Positions 34,900 to 42,403 of a stretch of DNA of 64,000 bases are shown in pieces. Location: the NCBI GenBank assembly GCA_965115825.1, contig OZ220464.1:2108001-2172000 (forward strand), read 5' to 3'. Source of the stretch: Bin87 sp965115825 (GTDB lineage Bacteria; Chloroflexota; Dehalococcoidia; Lucifugimonadales; UBA3495). A program made the position numbers and the translations under genes. Below the pieces are notes generated by a model that saw nothing but the letters and a program-made list of their open reading frames with translations, ran no database searches and was not told where the DNA came from. Position 1 is the first letter of the stretch. The number at the start of each line of letters is the position of its first letter.

Positions 34900-35982
34900 C
34901 TACAGCAGCGTCATCTGAAACGCCGCATCTTCCGCTGTCGCGTTCTTGCCCAGGTGTATCGCCGCATATCCCTGCTGCCGCAGCTTTGCCGCCAGGTTGG
35001 GGAAACCGAGTACCGTGTACACTTGACGGGGGTTGACCGCCTTCGCGTAGGCAATCAGGTCGCTGAAATCCGAGTGGTCGCTGTACGGCAAGCTGGCGTC
35101 GCCGGGGCGGCCGCGCCCCCATGGTTTTGCGCCTTTCCCGGCGGCCCACCCGGTCAGTTCCAGATAGCGCGCCATCCGGCCGGCGGGTCGCTGTACGTTG
35201 ACTTGCTCCCGCGCTTTTTTGCCGGGCGGAAACAGCAGCACTTCACCGTCAGCAGCCGATCCGTCAAAGGCCCGGTAATTACCGGGGAAGATAACTCCTG
35301 CCTCTTCGTACCGTCGGGCAGTCTCATACACGCTTTCCTCACAGGCGACGGAGAAGCCTGCGGCCAGCAGATAATGCAGGGCTTCCTGCGCTTTACCCAG
35401 CCGCCAGCCCAGAACTATCGGCAACGCGCCCTGCTTCAGCCACTGCGTAATGACCCGAACGGCGGTGGCGATGGCCTCTTCTTGGGGAGGGAAGTCGTAA
35501 GCCGGATGGCCGTAGGTGCTTTCAATGACCAGCGTGTCGCAGGCTACCGTCTCGGCCGGTTCGTTGACAGGCGAGGGTTGCGTTCGCAGGTCTCCGGTGT
35601 ACAGCAGACGATGACCGGTAGCGCGTTCCGTCACCAGCGTTTGGGCCGACCCCAGACAGTGCCCGGCCGGGTAGAGTGTGATGGTGTAGTCTTTCGTTTC
35701 CAGCGGCTCGCCGTATTGCAACTCAACAGGATGAGAACGGTTGTAGTAGTCGCCCAGCAGCAGCCGGGTTTTGCCAGTCAACACCGGACGGCGATGCCGG
35801 GCAACGTGGTCGGAATGGGCGTGGGAAACGACCGAAATATCCTGCTTGCGCAGCGCGTCCAGCCACAAGTCCAGTCTGGGCAGGAAAATGCCCCTGTCAA
35901 AAACCACTTCCACGTGCGTTGTCTGACCGCTGGCTGCGGCGCGCGCCATTATAGCATGCGGGTGGTGGTATAATGGCGGCAT
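34900..35982 (-). CDS. MBL-fold exonuclease-like protein
   Basis: About 360 residues. The zinc site is SHAHSDHV near residue 57; later motifs are PAGHCLGSAQTLV, LLYTGDLR and ESTYGHPAY. The C-terminal YSDHSDF is typical of the beta-CASP-like mRNA 3'-end and DNA-repair exonuclease group, often annotated as a DNA ligase-associated exonuclease. ATG 35982 is chosen because GGGAAGG lies just upstream. Its N-terminus overlaps the promoter of the divergent peroxiredoxin gene. Confidence 0.75.
   Translation of the reverse strand: MPPLYHHPHAIMARAAASGQTTHVEVVFDRGIFLPRLDLWLDALRKQDISVVSHAHSDHVARHRRPVLTGKTRLLLGDYYNRSHPVELQYGEPLETKDYTITLYPAGHCLGSAQTLVTERATGHRLLYTGDLRTQPSPVNEPAETVACDTLVIESTYGHPAYDFPPQEEAIATAVRVITQWLKQGALPIVLGWRLGKAQEALHYLLAAGFSVACEESVYETARRYEEAGVIFPGNYRAFDGSAADGEVLLFPPGKKAREQVNVQRPAGRMARYLELTGWAAGKGAKPWGRGRPGDASLPYSDHSDFSDLIAYAKAVNPRQVYTVLGFPNLAAKLRQQGYAAIHLGKNATAEDAAFQMTLL
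35946..35976 (+). promoter_or_regulatory. Extended -10 promoter and inverted repeat for the selenoprotein peroxiredoxin
   Basis: TGGTATAAT at 35,966-35,974 is an extended -10 element facing the peroxiredoxin gene, giving a leader of about 70 nt. TATAATGG is mirrored by CCATTATA 15 bp upstream, so the promoter lies in an 8-bp-arm inverted repeat that could be an operator. No good -35 is visible. Confidence 0.5.
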
Positions 35983-36052
35983 CCGCGCCTTCCCGTCCAC
36001 GGCCCATGGCCGTAAGTACGCATCCGGGCCGGCGCTAATGAGGAGATGTTTG

Positions 36053-36520
36053 ATGCCAGGTCAGATTGGCGATACCGCCCCCGACTTTACACTGTCATCG
36101 CCCCATCACGGCGACGTTTCGTTGAGCAGTTATCGCGGCACGCATACCGTGGTGTTGTCGTTCCACGTGCTGGACTTCACCGGCGGTTGAACCGACCAGG
36201 CTACTTCGTTCCGTCGCTACAACGGGCGGTTCGAGGAGCTAAATGCCCAGGTACTGGGTATCAGCTGTGACCATGTTGCGGCGCATCGGGCCTGGACTAC
36301 CTCTATGGGAGGGCTGCCTTACCCGGAGCTTTCCGACTGGCATCCCAAGGGCCAGGTAACGACTGCTTACGACCTATGGAATGAAGAACGGGGAGCCGGA
36401 ACTCGCGCCGTAGTCATTGTTGACCCGGAGGGGGTGATTCGCTACCGCGAAACCTACGAGCCGGGAACCATTCCAGACCCGGACACCATCCTCAGGGCAG
36501 TAGCCGACATCAGCGGATGA
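36053..36520 (+). CDS. Peroxiredoxin (AhpC/TSA family), selenoprotein
   Basis: From ATG 36053 through an in-frame TGA at 36188-36190 this encodes 155 residues. The N-terminus is PGQIGDTAPDFTLSSP, and the active-site loop reads FHVLDFTGG-U-TDQ, so the TGA falls exactly on the peroxidatic cysteine (residue 46). The rest of the thioredoxin fold is intact: VLGISCDHVAAHRAW (a possible resolving Cys at 70), VVIVDPEGVIRYR. AGGAG lies seven bases before the ATG. With selenocysteine it would reduce hydroperoxides using thioredoxin or a similar donor. A hairpin follows the TGA at SECIS distance. Without recoding, neither half has a complete active site. A two-way terminator follows the gene. Confidence 0.85.
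36210..36226 (+). promoter_or_regulatory. Candidate bacterial SECIS hairpin (peroxiredoxin gene)
   Basis: UCCGU/ACGGG (one U-G pair) closes the seven-base loop CGCUACA, which starts 24 nt after the UGA and has G at its second position. Distance and loop fit bacterial SECIS rules; the stem is short. Confidence 0.55.
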
Positions 36521-36522
36521 GA

Positions 36523-36552
36523 AACAGGGGCGAAAGCAATTTCGCCCCTGTT
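36523..36552. terminator. Two-way hairpin terminator
   Basis: AACAGGGGCGAAA and TTTCGCCCCTGTT form a 13-pair stem with loop GCAA, just after the peroxiredoxin stop and before the convergent GreA gene. A-rich and T-rich ends suit termination from both sides. Confidence 0.75.
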
Positions 36553-36573
36553 GTCTTCTCAGGCCCTTGCCGT

Positions 36574-37389
36574 CTATCCGCCGATCCCTTCTATGCGATA
36601 TTGCACTGAACCGCGGGGCGTGTTGATGGTAACTTCCTCGCCTACGCTGCGGCCCATCAAGGCTTGCCCGATGGGTGAAACGGTGGAGATCTTGCCTGCC
36701 GATGCGTCCGCTTCCCTTACGTCCACCAAGGTGAAAGACCGGGCCTGCGGCTCGCTCAGGTTCTGGAGGGTAACCCGGGAGCCGATGCTGACCTTTTCAG
36801 TATCGGCGTTGGCGGCGTCGACGATTTCAACACGCGCCAGGTCGTTTTCCAGCTGCCGGATGCGCCGGTCGACCAGCTGCTGCTGCTCGCGGGCGGCGTC
36901 CAGGGGAGCATTTTCCCGAACGTCGCCGTCGCTGCGGGCCAGGCGGATAGTTTCGCGGATCTGAGGCACTTCGGCGCGGAGGCGTTCTAGTTCCGCTTGC
37001 AATTCGGTATGACGTTCCTGGCTCAGACGGGCGGTTGGGGCGCTGGCGCCTGATCCCAGGTCGGAGTTTTGAAAGCGCCGGCGGTTGCGGCGGGGGGCGG
37101 CTGCGTAACGGGCCAGGCTGATTTCGGTCCAGCCTTTGCGATTGGCGAAGGTGAGGAATTTTTTCACCGGGTCCAGGCGGGATGCCGGGTTTTCAACGTT
37201 TTCGGTAGTCCAGCGGGCATAGTCGCCCACTTCAACAGCATGCAGGGTTGATATTGGCTTGTCGCGTCCAATCCTGGCTTGAAAACGGAGCAGCTCTTGC
37301 TGCCCCTGCATGATTTGCGGCCCCTCTTTCAGATGAGCGATAAAGATGTCAAGAGCCTGAGCAATTGATAGGTGTGAGTCGCTGGTCAA
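36574..37389 (-). CDS. greA: GreA-type transcription factor with extra N-terminal SAM-like domain
   Basis: A 271-residue protein. Residues 120-271 are a full GreA/GreB: a coiled coil (RHTELQAELERLRAEV), the catalytic tip DGDVRENAPLDAAREQQ with its acidic residues, and the C-terminal FKBP-like domain ending in VEEVTINTPRGSVQYRIEGI-type sequence. Residues 1-100 (ALDIFIAHLKEGPQIMQGQ, VKKFLTFANRKGW) resemble the helical core-binding domain of tyrosine recombinases. Normal GreA has about 158 residues, so this is a fusion. TTG 37389 is chosen because GGAGGG lies six bases upstream; ATGs upstream lack a ribosome site. GreA rescues backtracked RNA polymerase; the added domain may bind DNA or protein. 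Confidence 0.8.
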   Translation of the reverse strand: MTSDSHLSIAQALDIFIAHLKEGPQIMQGQQELLRFQARIGRDKPISTLHAVEVGDYARWTTENVENPASRLDPVKKFLTFANRKGWTEISLARYAAAPRRNRRRFQNSDLGSGASAPTARLSQERHTELQAELERLRAEVPQIRETIRLARSDGDVRENAPLDAAREQQQLVDRRIRQLENDLARVEIVDAANADTEKVSIGSRVTLQNLSEPQARSFTLVDVREADASAGKISTVSPIGQALMGRSVGEEVTINTPRGSVQYRIEGIGG

Positions 37390-37569
37390 CTTATGCCCTC
37401 CAGTCCGGTCGGATTGTCGCATCGTGAAGCGGGCCAATCATAGCATTTGGCTGCTATCCTGACAATTGCGTTCAATAACGGCGATACATCAGTGTTGCGG
37501 CGGGGCGGTTCCGGTATGCTATTGTACCTTACCAGCAGGCGCTGATGCCAATAGAAAGGAGCGAATGCC

Positions 37570-38535
37570 ATGAAAGCAGTTCAAATCACCGAATACGGAG
37601 GGCCCGAGGTTCTGCAATACGTTGACCTTCCCGACCCGACGGCCGGCCCGGAGCAGGCTGTGGTGGACATTCAGGCGGTTGGCGTCAACTTTACCGACAT
37701 TTACAGCCGGATGGGGGTGAACCCGCCGGGCCTTCCCTGGGTGGCGGGAGTGGAGGCGGCAGGGGTAGTGCGGGCAGTTGGCGCCGGCGTTGACCACGTA
37801 GCGGTTGGCGATAGGGTAGCGTATTGCAGCCACTCCGGTTCCTACGCCGAGCAGGCTGCGGTTCCCGCCTGGCGGCTCATCAAGATGCCCGAGGGTCTAT
37901 CGGTACGTGATGGCGCGGCGGCAATGCTCCAGGGAATGACGGCGCATTACCTCTGCTACGACACTTACCGGGTTCAGCCCGGCGACCGGGTTCTGGTACA
38001 TTCCGGGGCTGGCGGCGTCGGCCTGCTTCTGATTCAGATGTGCAAGGCTCTGGGCGCGTACGTTTTTTCCACGGTTTCCACGGAAGCCAAGGCCGAGTTG
38101 GCCCGCGACGCCGGGGCCGATCACGTTATCCGGTACACGCAGCAGGATTTCGCCGCCGAGATTGCGAAAGCTACCGACGGAGCCGGCCTGCAAGTAGTGT
38201 ACGACGCCGTAGGCAAGGATACATGCGACGGCAGCATCGCCTGTCTTGCGCCCCGGGGTTATATGGTTCTGTACGGCCAGGCCAGCGGGGCGGCGCCGGC
38301 TATAGACCCCCGGGTTCTGGGCAACGGCTCCAAGTTCCTTACCCGGCCCGGCCTGGGCGATTACACTGCCAATCGGGAGGAGCTGGAAAAGCGGGCCGGC
38401 GCAGTGTTGGGTTGGGTTAAGTCCGGCGCGCTGAACCTGCGGGTTGGGCATGAATTCGCTCTTTCCGACGCTTCGGAAGCGCACCGCCAACTGGCAGGCC
38501 GCGCCACCACCGGCAAAATCATCCTGACGCCGTAG
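37570..38535 (+). CDS. Zinc-independent quinone oxidoreductase
   Basis: A 321-residue medium-chain reductase of the zeta-crystallin/Qor type. It begins MKAVQITEYGGPEVLQYVDL, has the NADPH-site GAGGVGLLLIQMCKALGA and the VYDAVGKDT strand, and lacks the Zn-binding cysteines of alcohol dehydrogenases. It reduces quinones or enones with NADPH. AAAGGAG precedes the ATG by nine bases. It overlaps no neighbour; the SprT-like gene starts 9 bp later. Confidence 0.88.
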   Translation: MKAVQITEYGGPEVLQYVDLPDPTAGPEQAVVDIQAVGVNFTDIYSRMGVNPPGLPWVAGVEAAGVVRAVGAGVDHVAVGDRVAYCSHSGSYAEQAAVPAWRLIKMPEGLSVRDGAAAMLQGMTAHYLCYDTYRVQPGDRVLVHSGAGGVGLLLIQMCKALGAYVFSTVSTEAKAELARDAGADHVIRYTQQDFAAEIAKATDGAGLQVVYDAVGKDTCDGSIACLAPRGYMVLYGQASGAAPAIDPRVLGNGSKFLTRPGLGDYTANREELEKRAGAVLGWVKSGALNLRVGHEFALSDASEAHRQLAGRATTGKIILTP

Positions 38536-38544
38536 CAGGTTGTG

Positions 38545-38985
38545 ATGTCTCAGCTAGATTATCCCAAAGGCATCCTGCTCAATGACCTGGCCTGGGTTAG
38601 AAACGTAGCCCGGAAATATGAGCTGCTCGGGCTGAACATCGCCGTGGGGTCGGTGGTGTTGGAGCGGACTTTCGCCACCGGAGGCCGTTGCTTCTGCTAC
38701 TCAGACGGGTCGTGGCTCATTGGCTTGTCGCTGCCCCGTATGCAGCGCTGCGGCCGGCAGGGAATGGAAGGGATACTGGCGCATGAGCTGCTGCACGCCT
38801 GGCTGTGGGCCGGTCATGGATATACCGGCCACGGCCCGGTGTTTGAGGGACACGCATCGGCACGAGGCATTCCCCGCTGGTGTTCGGGGGTGCATGAATT
38901 GCGACGCGAGGGGCCACAGCAGCTGACGTTGTTCGACGTCCGGCCGCCGGCGTATGGAGCGTTGGGTTCGGGTAAAGGGGGGTAG
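38545..38985 (+). CDS. SprT-like zinc metalloprotease-domain protein
   Basis: A 146-residue protein with an SprT/gluzincin-like site: HELLHAWLWAGH (HExxH type) near residue 80, then GHGPVFEGHA supplying the third ligand. No C-terminal zinc ribbon is visible. SprT-family proteins are linked to protease or DNA-protein crosslink repair functions. It starts 9 bp after the quinone reductase gene and is probably co-transcribed with it. Confidence 0.65.
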   Translation: MSQLDYPKGILLNDLAWVRNVARKYELLGLNIAVGSVVLERTFATGGRCFCYSDGSWLIGLSLPRMQRCGRQGMEGILAHELLHAWLWAGHGYTGHGPVFEGHASARGIPRWCSGVHELRREGPQQLTLFDVRPPAYGALGSGKGG

Positions 38986-39057
38986 TTTAGGCGCTTTGGT
39001 TGCTTCCGAAAAACTGTCTGAAAATGCGCACGGGATCGCTTGACAAACCGACGTGAT

Positions 39058-39086
39058 TTGACATTGGCGTATTGTGCGGCTAAACT
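39058..39086 (+). promoter_or_regulatory. Sigma-70-type promoter of the panD operon
   Basis: TTGACA and TAAACT are 17 bases apart. Transcription would start near 39,093, leaving a leader of about 450 nt before panD. Confidence 0.65.
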
Positions 39087-39144
39087 GCGGGCAGTAACAG
39101 CAGGTCTGCACGCCCATCAACCTGCCCTTGAACAAGGAGGCCAA

Positions 39145-39315
39145 ATGAGTGCAGCCGCGCCATCCGCGCACCGGTCGTCGCCGGAACCCGATTCTATACA
39201 GCCCCACGGAGTGTGGGGCGCGTTAGACGATCGCTTTGGTAAAGCAGCGCTACGAGTAAGGCAGCTCTCACGGCTGCGTGGCCGCTGCGAGCACCGCCTA
39301 CCTTGCGAGCCTTAG
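39145..39315 (+). CDS. Possible 56-residue upstream ORF
   Basis: AAGGAGG stands four bases before an ATG that opens 56 codons (MSAAAPSAHRSSPEPDS...), Arg-rich toward the end (RVRQLSRLRGRCEHRL). No domain is recognised. It lies in the long leader before panD and may be a regulatory leader peptide, a small gene, or part of a structured RNA. Confidence 0.35.
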   Translation: MSAAAPSAHRSSPEPDSIQPHGVWGALDDRFGKAALRVRQLSRLRGRCEHRLPCEP

Positions 39316-39383
39316 CTGCTCCAAGCTGCAATGGGCGGCGGGATTAGCGCCCCGCGACACGCCCGCCTAATTCCGGTTTTTGC

Positions 39384-39490
39384 CGCAAGCCGGCTTGCGT
39401 TTGTTGAGCCTTGCTCCGAATGCTGCCGATGGGCAAGCCACGCTTGTCCCTGTACCGGACTTGACGGCATACCGGGCCGCTTGCCGGCCC
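39384..39490 (+). promoter_or_regulatory. Hairpin-rich leader before panD
   Basis: Three strong stems follow one another. CGCAAGCC/GGCTTGCG is a perfect 16-bp palindrome at 39,384. GGGCAAGC/GCTTGTCC lies near 39,431. GGGCCG/CGGCCC spans 39,474-39,490. No T-run marks a terminator. It does not match a riboswitch class I know; the block 38,986-39,543 is otherwise without a clear gene. A translational regulator or ncRNA is possible. Confidence 0.4.
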
Positions 39491-39543
39491 AATTCAAACC
39501 GCCAATCTCGTTTGGCCGATACACGCGAGGAGAAGAGGAAAGC

Positions 39544-39933
39544 ATGAGGGAGATACTACGCTCCAAGATTCATCGCTGCTGGGTTACCGGGGCTAACCTG
39601 GAATACGTCGGCAGCATCATCATTGACCGGGATCTGATGGAAAAAGCGGATATCTGGGAATTTGAGAAAGTGGTGGTGTGCAACGCCAACAACGGACATC
39701 GCTGGGAGACTTACGCTCTCCCCGGAGAGCGTGGGAGCGGCACGATTTCCGTGCAGGGGCCGGGGGCCCGGCTCTGCCAGAAGGGGGATTGCCTGGTCAT
39801 ACTTTCTTACGAAGTGACGGACCAACCGGTCGATCCCAAGATGATACTGACCGACGAGAACAACCGCTTCCTGGAGTACATTGAGGGGGCTATGTATGCC
39901 GAACCGGAACGCGAGCCAGTCGCGCTTTTCTGA
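39544..39933 (+). CDS. panD: Aspartate 1-decarboxylase
   Basis: A 129-residue pyruvoyl enzyme that makes beta-alanine from aspartate. The self-cleavage site is EYVGS (Gly23-Ser24), where Ser24 becomes the pyruvoyl group. Lys8 (SKIHR), NNGHRWETYALPGERGSG and ARLCQKGDCLVILSY match the family. The C-terminus extends about ten residues past usual PanD (MYAEPEREPVALF). The first methyltransferase gene starts inside its last 38 bp. Beta-alanine normally feeds pantothenate, but panB and panC are absent here. Confidence 0.93.
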   Translation: MREILRSKIHRCWVTGANLEYVGSIIIDRDLMEKADIWEFEKVVVCNANNGHRWETYALPGERGSGTISVQGPGARLCQKGDCLVILSYEVTDQPVDPKMILTDENNRFLEYIEGAMYAEPEREPVALF

Positions 39934-40756
39934 AAGCGCGACGGAAGCTTACTATGACGCTGAGGATGCTCTTTACCGTTCCTTTTGGGACGCTGAGGGC
40001 AGCCTCCACTGGGGGATATTTGAAGATGACGTTGCGGCCGGGGAGGATTCCCTGGTGCGCAGCCGGTTCCTGGCGGCTTGCTCCCGGCTTAACGACGTGA
40101 TGCTGGAGGCTTCCGGAATCGGGGGCGATTCGCGCGTCCTTGATTTGGGTTGCGGCAACGGCAATACGTCGCTATGGCTGTGTCGCGCAACCGGAGCGTC
40201 AGTTACCGGCATTGACTTGAGCGGGGTCCGCATAGACAACGCGAACGAAGCCCTTTTGGGAGCGCCGGAGTTGGCCGGGAAGGTAGAGTTTCGCAAAGCG
40301 TCGGCGACGGACTTGCCGTTTGAGGACGGGGTTTTTACCCATGTTTGGAGTCAGGCCACCATCTACCATGTGCCCGACAAGACGGCTACGCTGAGAGAGG
40401 CTTACCGCGTGCTGCAACCCGGCGGGGGCATGGTTTTTGATGACCTAATCAAGCCGAAACCCGACATCAGCGACGAGGCGAGAGCGTTTGTGTACGACCG
40501 GCTGCTGTTCGACACCGACTACAGTTTTTATTCGTACATGGACGCCTTGCGGGAGACCGGCTTTCGCGTGCTGGAAGCCCGGGATTTGTCGGAGAACCTG
40601 GCGCGCAGCTATTACTGCCTGTCCCGCATGGCGGCAACGGCAGTCGATCCTGAGCGGACGGAACGCTTTGCGGCCCTTTCCGACGCCTACGAGAGGATGG
40701 TCAACGCGGTGCGCAACGACGAACTGGGCTGGGCTCAGTATCGCTGCTCCAAGTAG
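39896..40756 (+). CDS. SAM-dependent methyltransferase, SDMT-like, copy 1
   Basis: A 286-residue class I methyltransferase. The SAM site is VLDLGCGNGNTSLWL, followed by GIDLSGVRIDNA. ATDLPFEDGVFTHVWSQATI and RVLQPGGGMVFDD complete the fold. The N-terminal YYDAEDALYRSFW and SLHWGIFE recall sarcosine/dimethylglycine N-methyltransferases of betaine synthesis. It overlaps panD by 38 bp, so translation is coupled. The obvious substrate from context is beta-alanine or a methylated form of it; that is inference. Confidence 0.8.
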   Translation: MPNRNASQSRFSESATEAYYDAEDALYRSFWDAEGSLHWGIFEDDVAAGEDSLVRSRFLAACSRLNDVMLEASGIGGDSRVLDLGCGNGNTSLWLCRATGASVTGIDLSGVRIDNANEALLGAPELAGKVEFRKASATDLPFEDGVFTHVWSQATIYHVPDKTATLREAYRVLQPGGGMVFDDLIKPKPDISDEARAFVYDRLLFDTDYSFYSYMDALRETGFRVLEARDLSENLARSYYCLSRMAATAVDPERTERFAALSDAYERMVNAVRNDELGWAQYRCSK

Positions 40757-40800
40757 CGCGTCTGCCGCGGCAAACAAAAAACACACCGGAGTTGGATTTG

Positions 40801-41664
40801 ATGAACGCACAGCTGAAAAACGCACACCGATTTTCCGAGGCCGAGACTGAGGAGTATTACGATGCGGAGGATGTCATCTACCGCTCGGTTTGGGACGTTG
40901 ATGGGAGCGTCCACTGGGGGGTGTTTGACGGTTCCGTACCGGAAAATTGCAGCATCCGCGAGCAGTTCCTCGCCGCCGGGATGCGCCTCAATGAGTTGAT
41001 GGTGGAGTGTTCGGGCATTGACGACAATTCCAGGGTGCTTGACGTAGGCTGCGGCAACGGAGCCACGGCCAAGTGGCTCTGTCGCGCCAGCGGGGCTGAC
41101 GTCACCGGGATTGACCTCAGCGGCGTGCGGATTGAAAACGCGGTGGCGTCCCTAGAGGCCGTTCCGGAATTGGCCGACCGTCTGGCTTTTGAAAAGGCGT
41201 CGGCCACGGAGCTTCCCTTTGACGATGGGGCTTTCACGCACGTCTGGAGCCAGGCGACCATTTATCATGTGCCCGACAAGGTGAGGGCTTTGGAGGAGGC
41301 GCATCGCGTCCTGCGGCCGGGCGGCGTGATGATTTTTGACGACCTGACCAAGCCCAAACCCGACATCAGCGATGAAGCCCGCGCCTTTGTGTACGACCGG
41401 CTACTGTTCGACACCGACTTCAGTTTTTACTCGTACATCGAGACTTTGCGCGAAACGGGGTTCAAGGTAATCCAAGCGCGGGACCTGTCGCCTCACCTGG
41501 CGCAGAGCTACACCTACCTCTCGCGCCTGGCCTCCATTGCGGAAGGGCCGGATGGCTACCAGGAGCGCTTTGAGTACCTCACCGACGCTTACATGAAGAC
41601 GGTGGAAGCAATCAACAACGACGAATTGGGGTGGGCGCAGTACCTTTGCGTCAAGCAGGGTTAG
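40801..41664 (+). CDS. SAM-dependent methyltransferase, SDMT-like, copy 2
   Basis: A 287-residue paralogue of the preceding gene, more than half identical by eye along its whole length (shared blocks include THVWSQATIYHVPDK and KPKPDISDEARAFVYDRLL). The SAM motif is VLDVGCGNGATAKWL. It starts 45 bp after copy 1; the TTG three codons upstream is also possible. The tandem pair may split successive methylations, as GSMT and SDMT do for glycine betaine. Confidence 0.8.
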   Translation: MNAQLKNAHRFSEAETEEYYDAEDVIYRSVWDVDGSVHWGVFDGSVPENCSIREQFLAAGMRLNELMVECSGIDDNSRVLDVGCGNGATAKWLCRASGADVTGIDLSGVRIENAVASLEAVPELADRLAFEKASATELPFDDGAFTHVWSQATIYHVPDKVRALEEAHRVLRPGGVMIFDDLTKPKPDISDEARAFVYDRLLFDTDFSFYSYIETLRETGFKVIQARDLSPHLAQSYTYLSRLASIAEGPDGYQERFEYLTDAYMKTVEAINNDELGWAQYLCVKQG

Positions 41665-41740
41665 CCCCTCGCTATTGCCGCGAGCGCCCGGAATACGCTG
41701 GCGCGAGCGGGAATCCGAAGTTCACAATGGAGCGAGCATC

Positions 41741-42385
41741 ATGCCTGAATTGGAGAATCTGGAGTCTAACCAGCGGGTGCAGTGGATTTACGCATCCACC
41801 ACGAATGACCAGCTGGCCGAGCGATATGATGAATGGGCGAAGGAATACGACGACGACCTGCAAAACACCTTCGTGTGGCTGGGGCCGCGGATGGCGGCCG
41901 AGGAACTGGCGAAGCACGTAGCCAAAGATGGGCGGATTCTGGACGCCGGCGCCGGCACGGGGCTGGTCGGGGTTGAGTTGCAGCGGCTGGGCTACGGCGA
42001 TATTTGCGCGATGGATCTGTCGCAGGGGATGCTGGACGAGGCTCGGGCCAAAGGATGCTACAGTGATTTCCGGCAGATGGCGCTGGGCGGGCGCCTGGAT
42101 TTTGACACGGACGCTTACGACGGCGTCATAAGCGTCGGGGTGTTTACGCCCGGGCATGCGCCGCCCAGCTCTTTTGTGGACTTGTGCCGGGTGACCAAGC
42201 CCGGGGGGCATATCGTGTTCAGCCTGCGCCCGGACACTCATCTGGAGCTGGGGTTCAAGGAACAGCAGGACGCCCTGGTGGACAGCGGGGCCTGGAGTTT
42301 GGTGTCAGTGAGCGAACGCTTTCAGGCGCTGCCCAAAGGGGAGCCGGATGTTGAGCACCAAGTGTGGGTGTACCGAGTGAACTGA
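41741..42385 (+). CDS. SAM-dependent methyltransferase, METTL27-like
   Basis: A 214-residue methyltransferase of another subfamily (Williams-Beuren METTL27-like). Key parts are YDEWAKEYDDDL, ILDAGAGTGLVGVEL, MDLSQGMLDEARAKG and GVISVGVFTPGHAP. ATG 41741 gives the usual N-terminus (MPELENLESNQRVQWIYAST). It lies 76 bp after copy 2 on the same strand and probably belongs to the panD unit. The substrate is unknown. Confidence 0.75.
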   Translation: MPELENLESNQRVQWIYASTTNDQLAERYDEWAKEYDDDLQNTFVWLGPRMAAEELAKHVAKDGRILDAGAGTGLVGVELQRLGYGDICAMDLSQGMLDEARAKGCYSDFRQMALGGRLDFDTDAYDGVISVGVFTPGHAPPSSFVDLCRVTKPGGHIVFSLRPDTHLELGFKEQQDALVDSGAWSLVSVSERFQALPKGEPDVEHQVWVYRVN

Positions 42386-42403
42386 GAACGAACTGGAGCG
42401 GCG

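Noticed and set aside
1252..36190. In-frame TGAs as sequencing errors, pseudogenes, or a TGA-to-Trp code
   Set aside because: All three fall on the catalytic Cys, flanking coding sequence is intact, and TGA ends other genes here (for example NuoE-like and ArsC-like).
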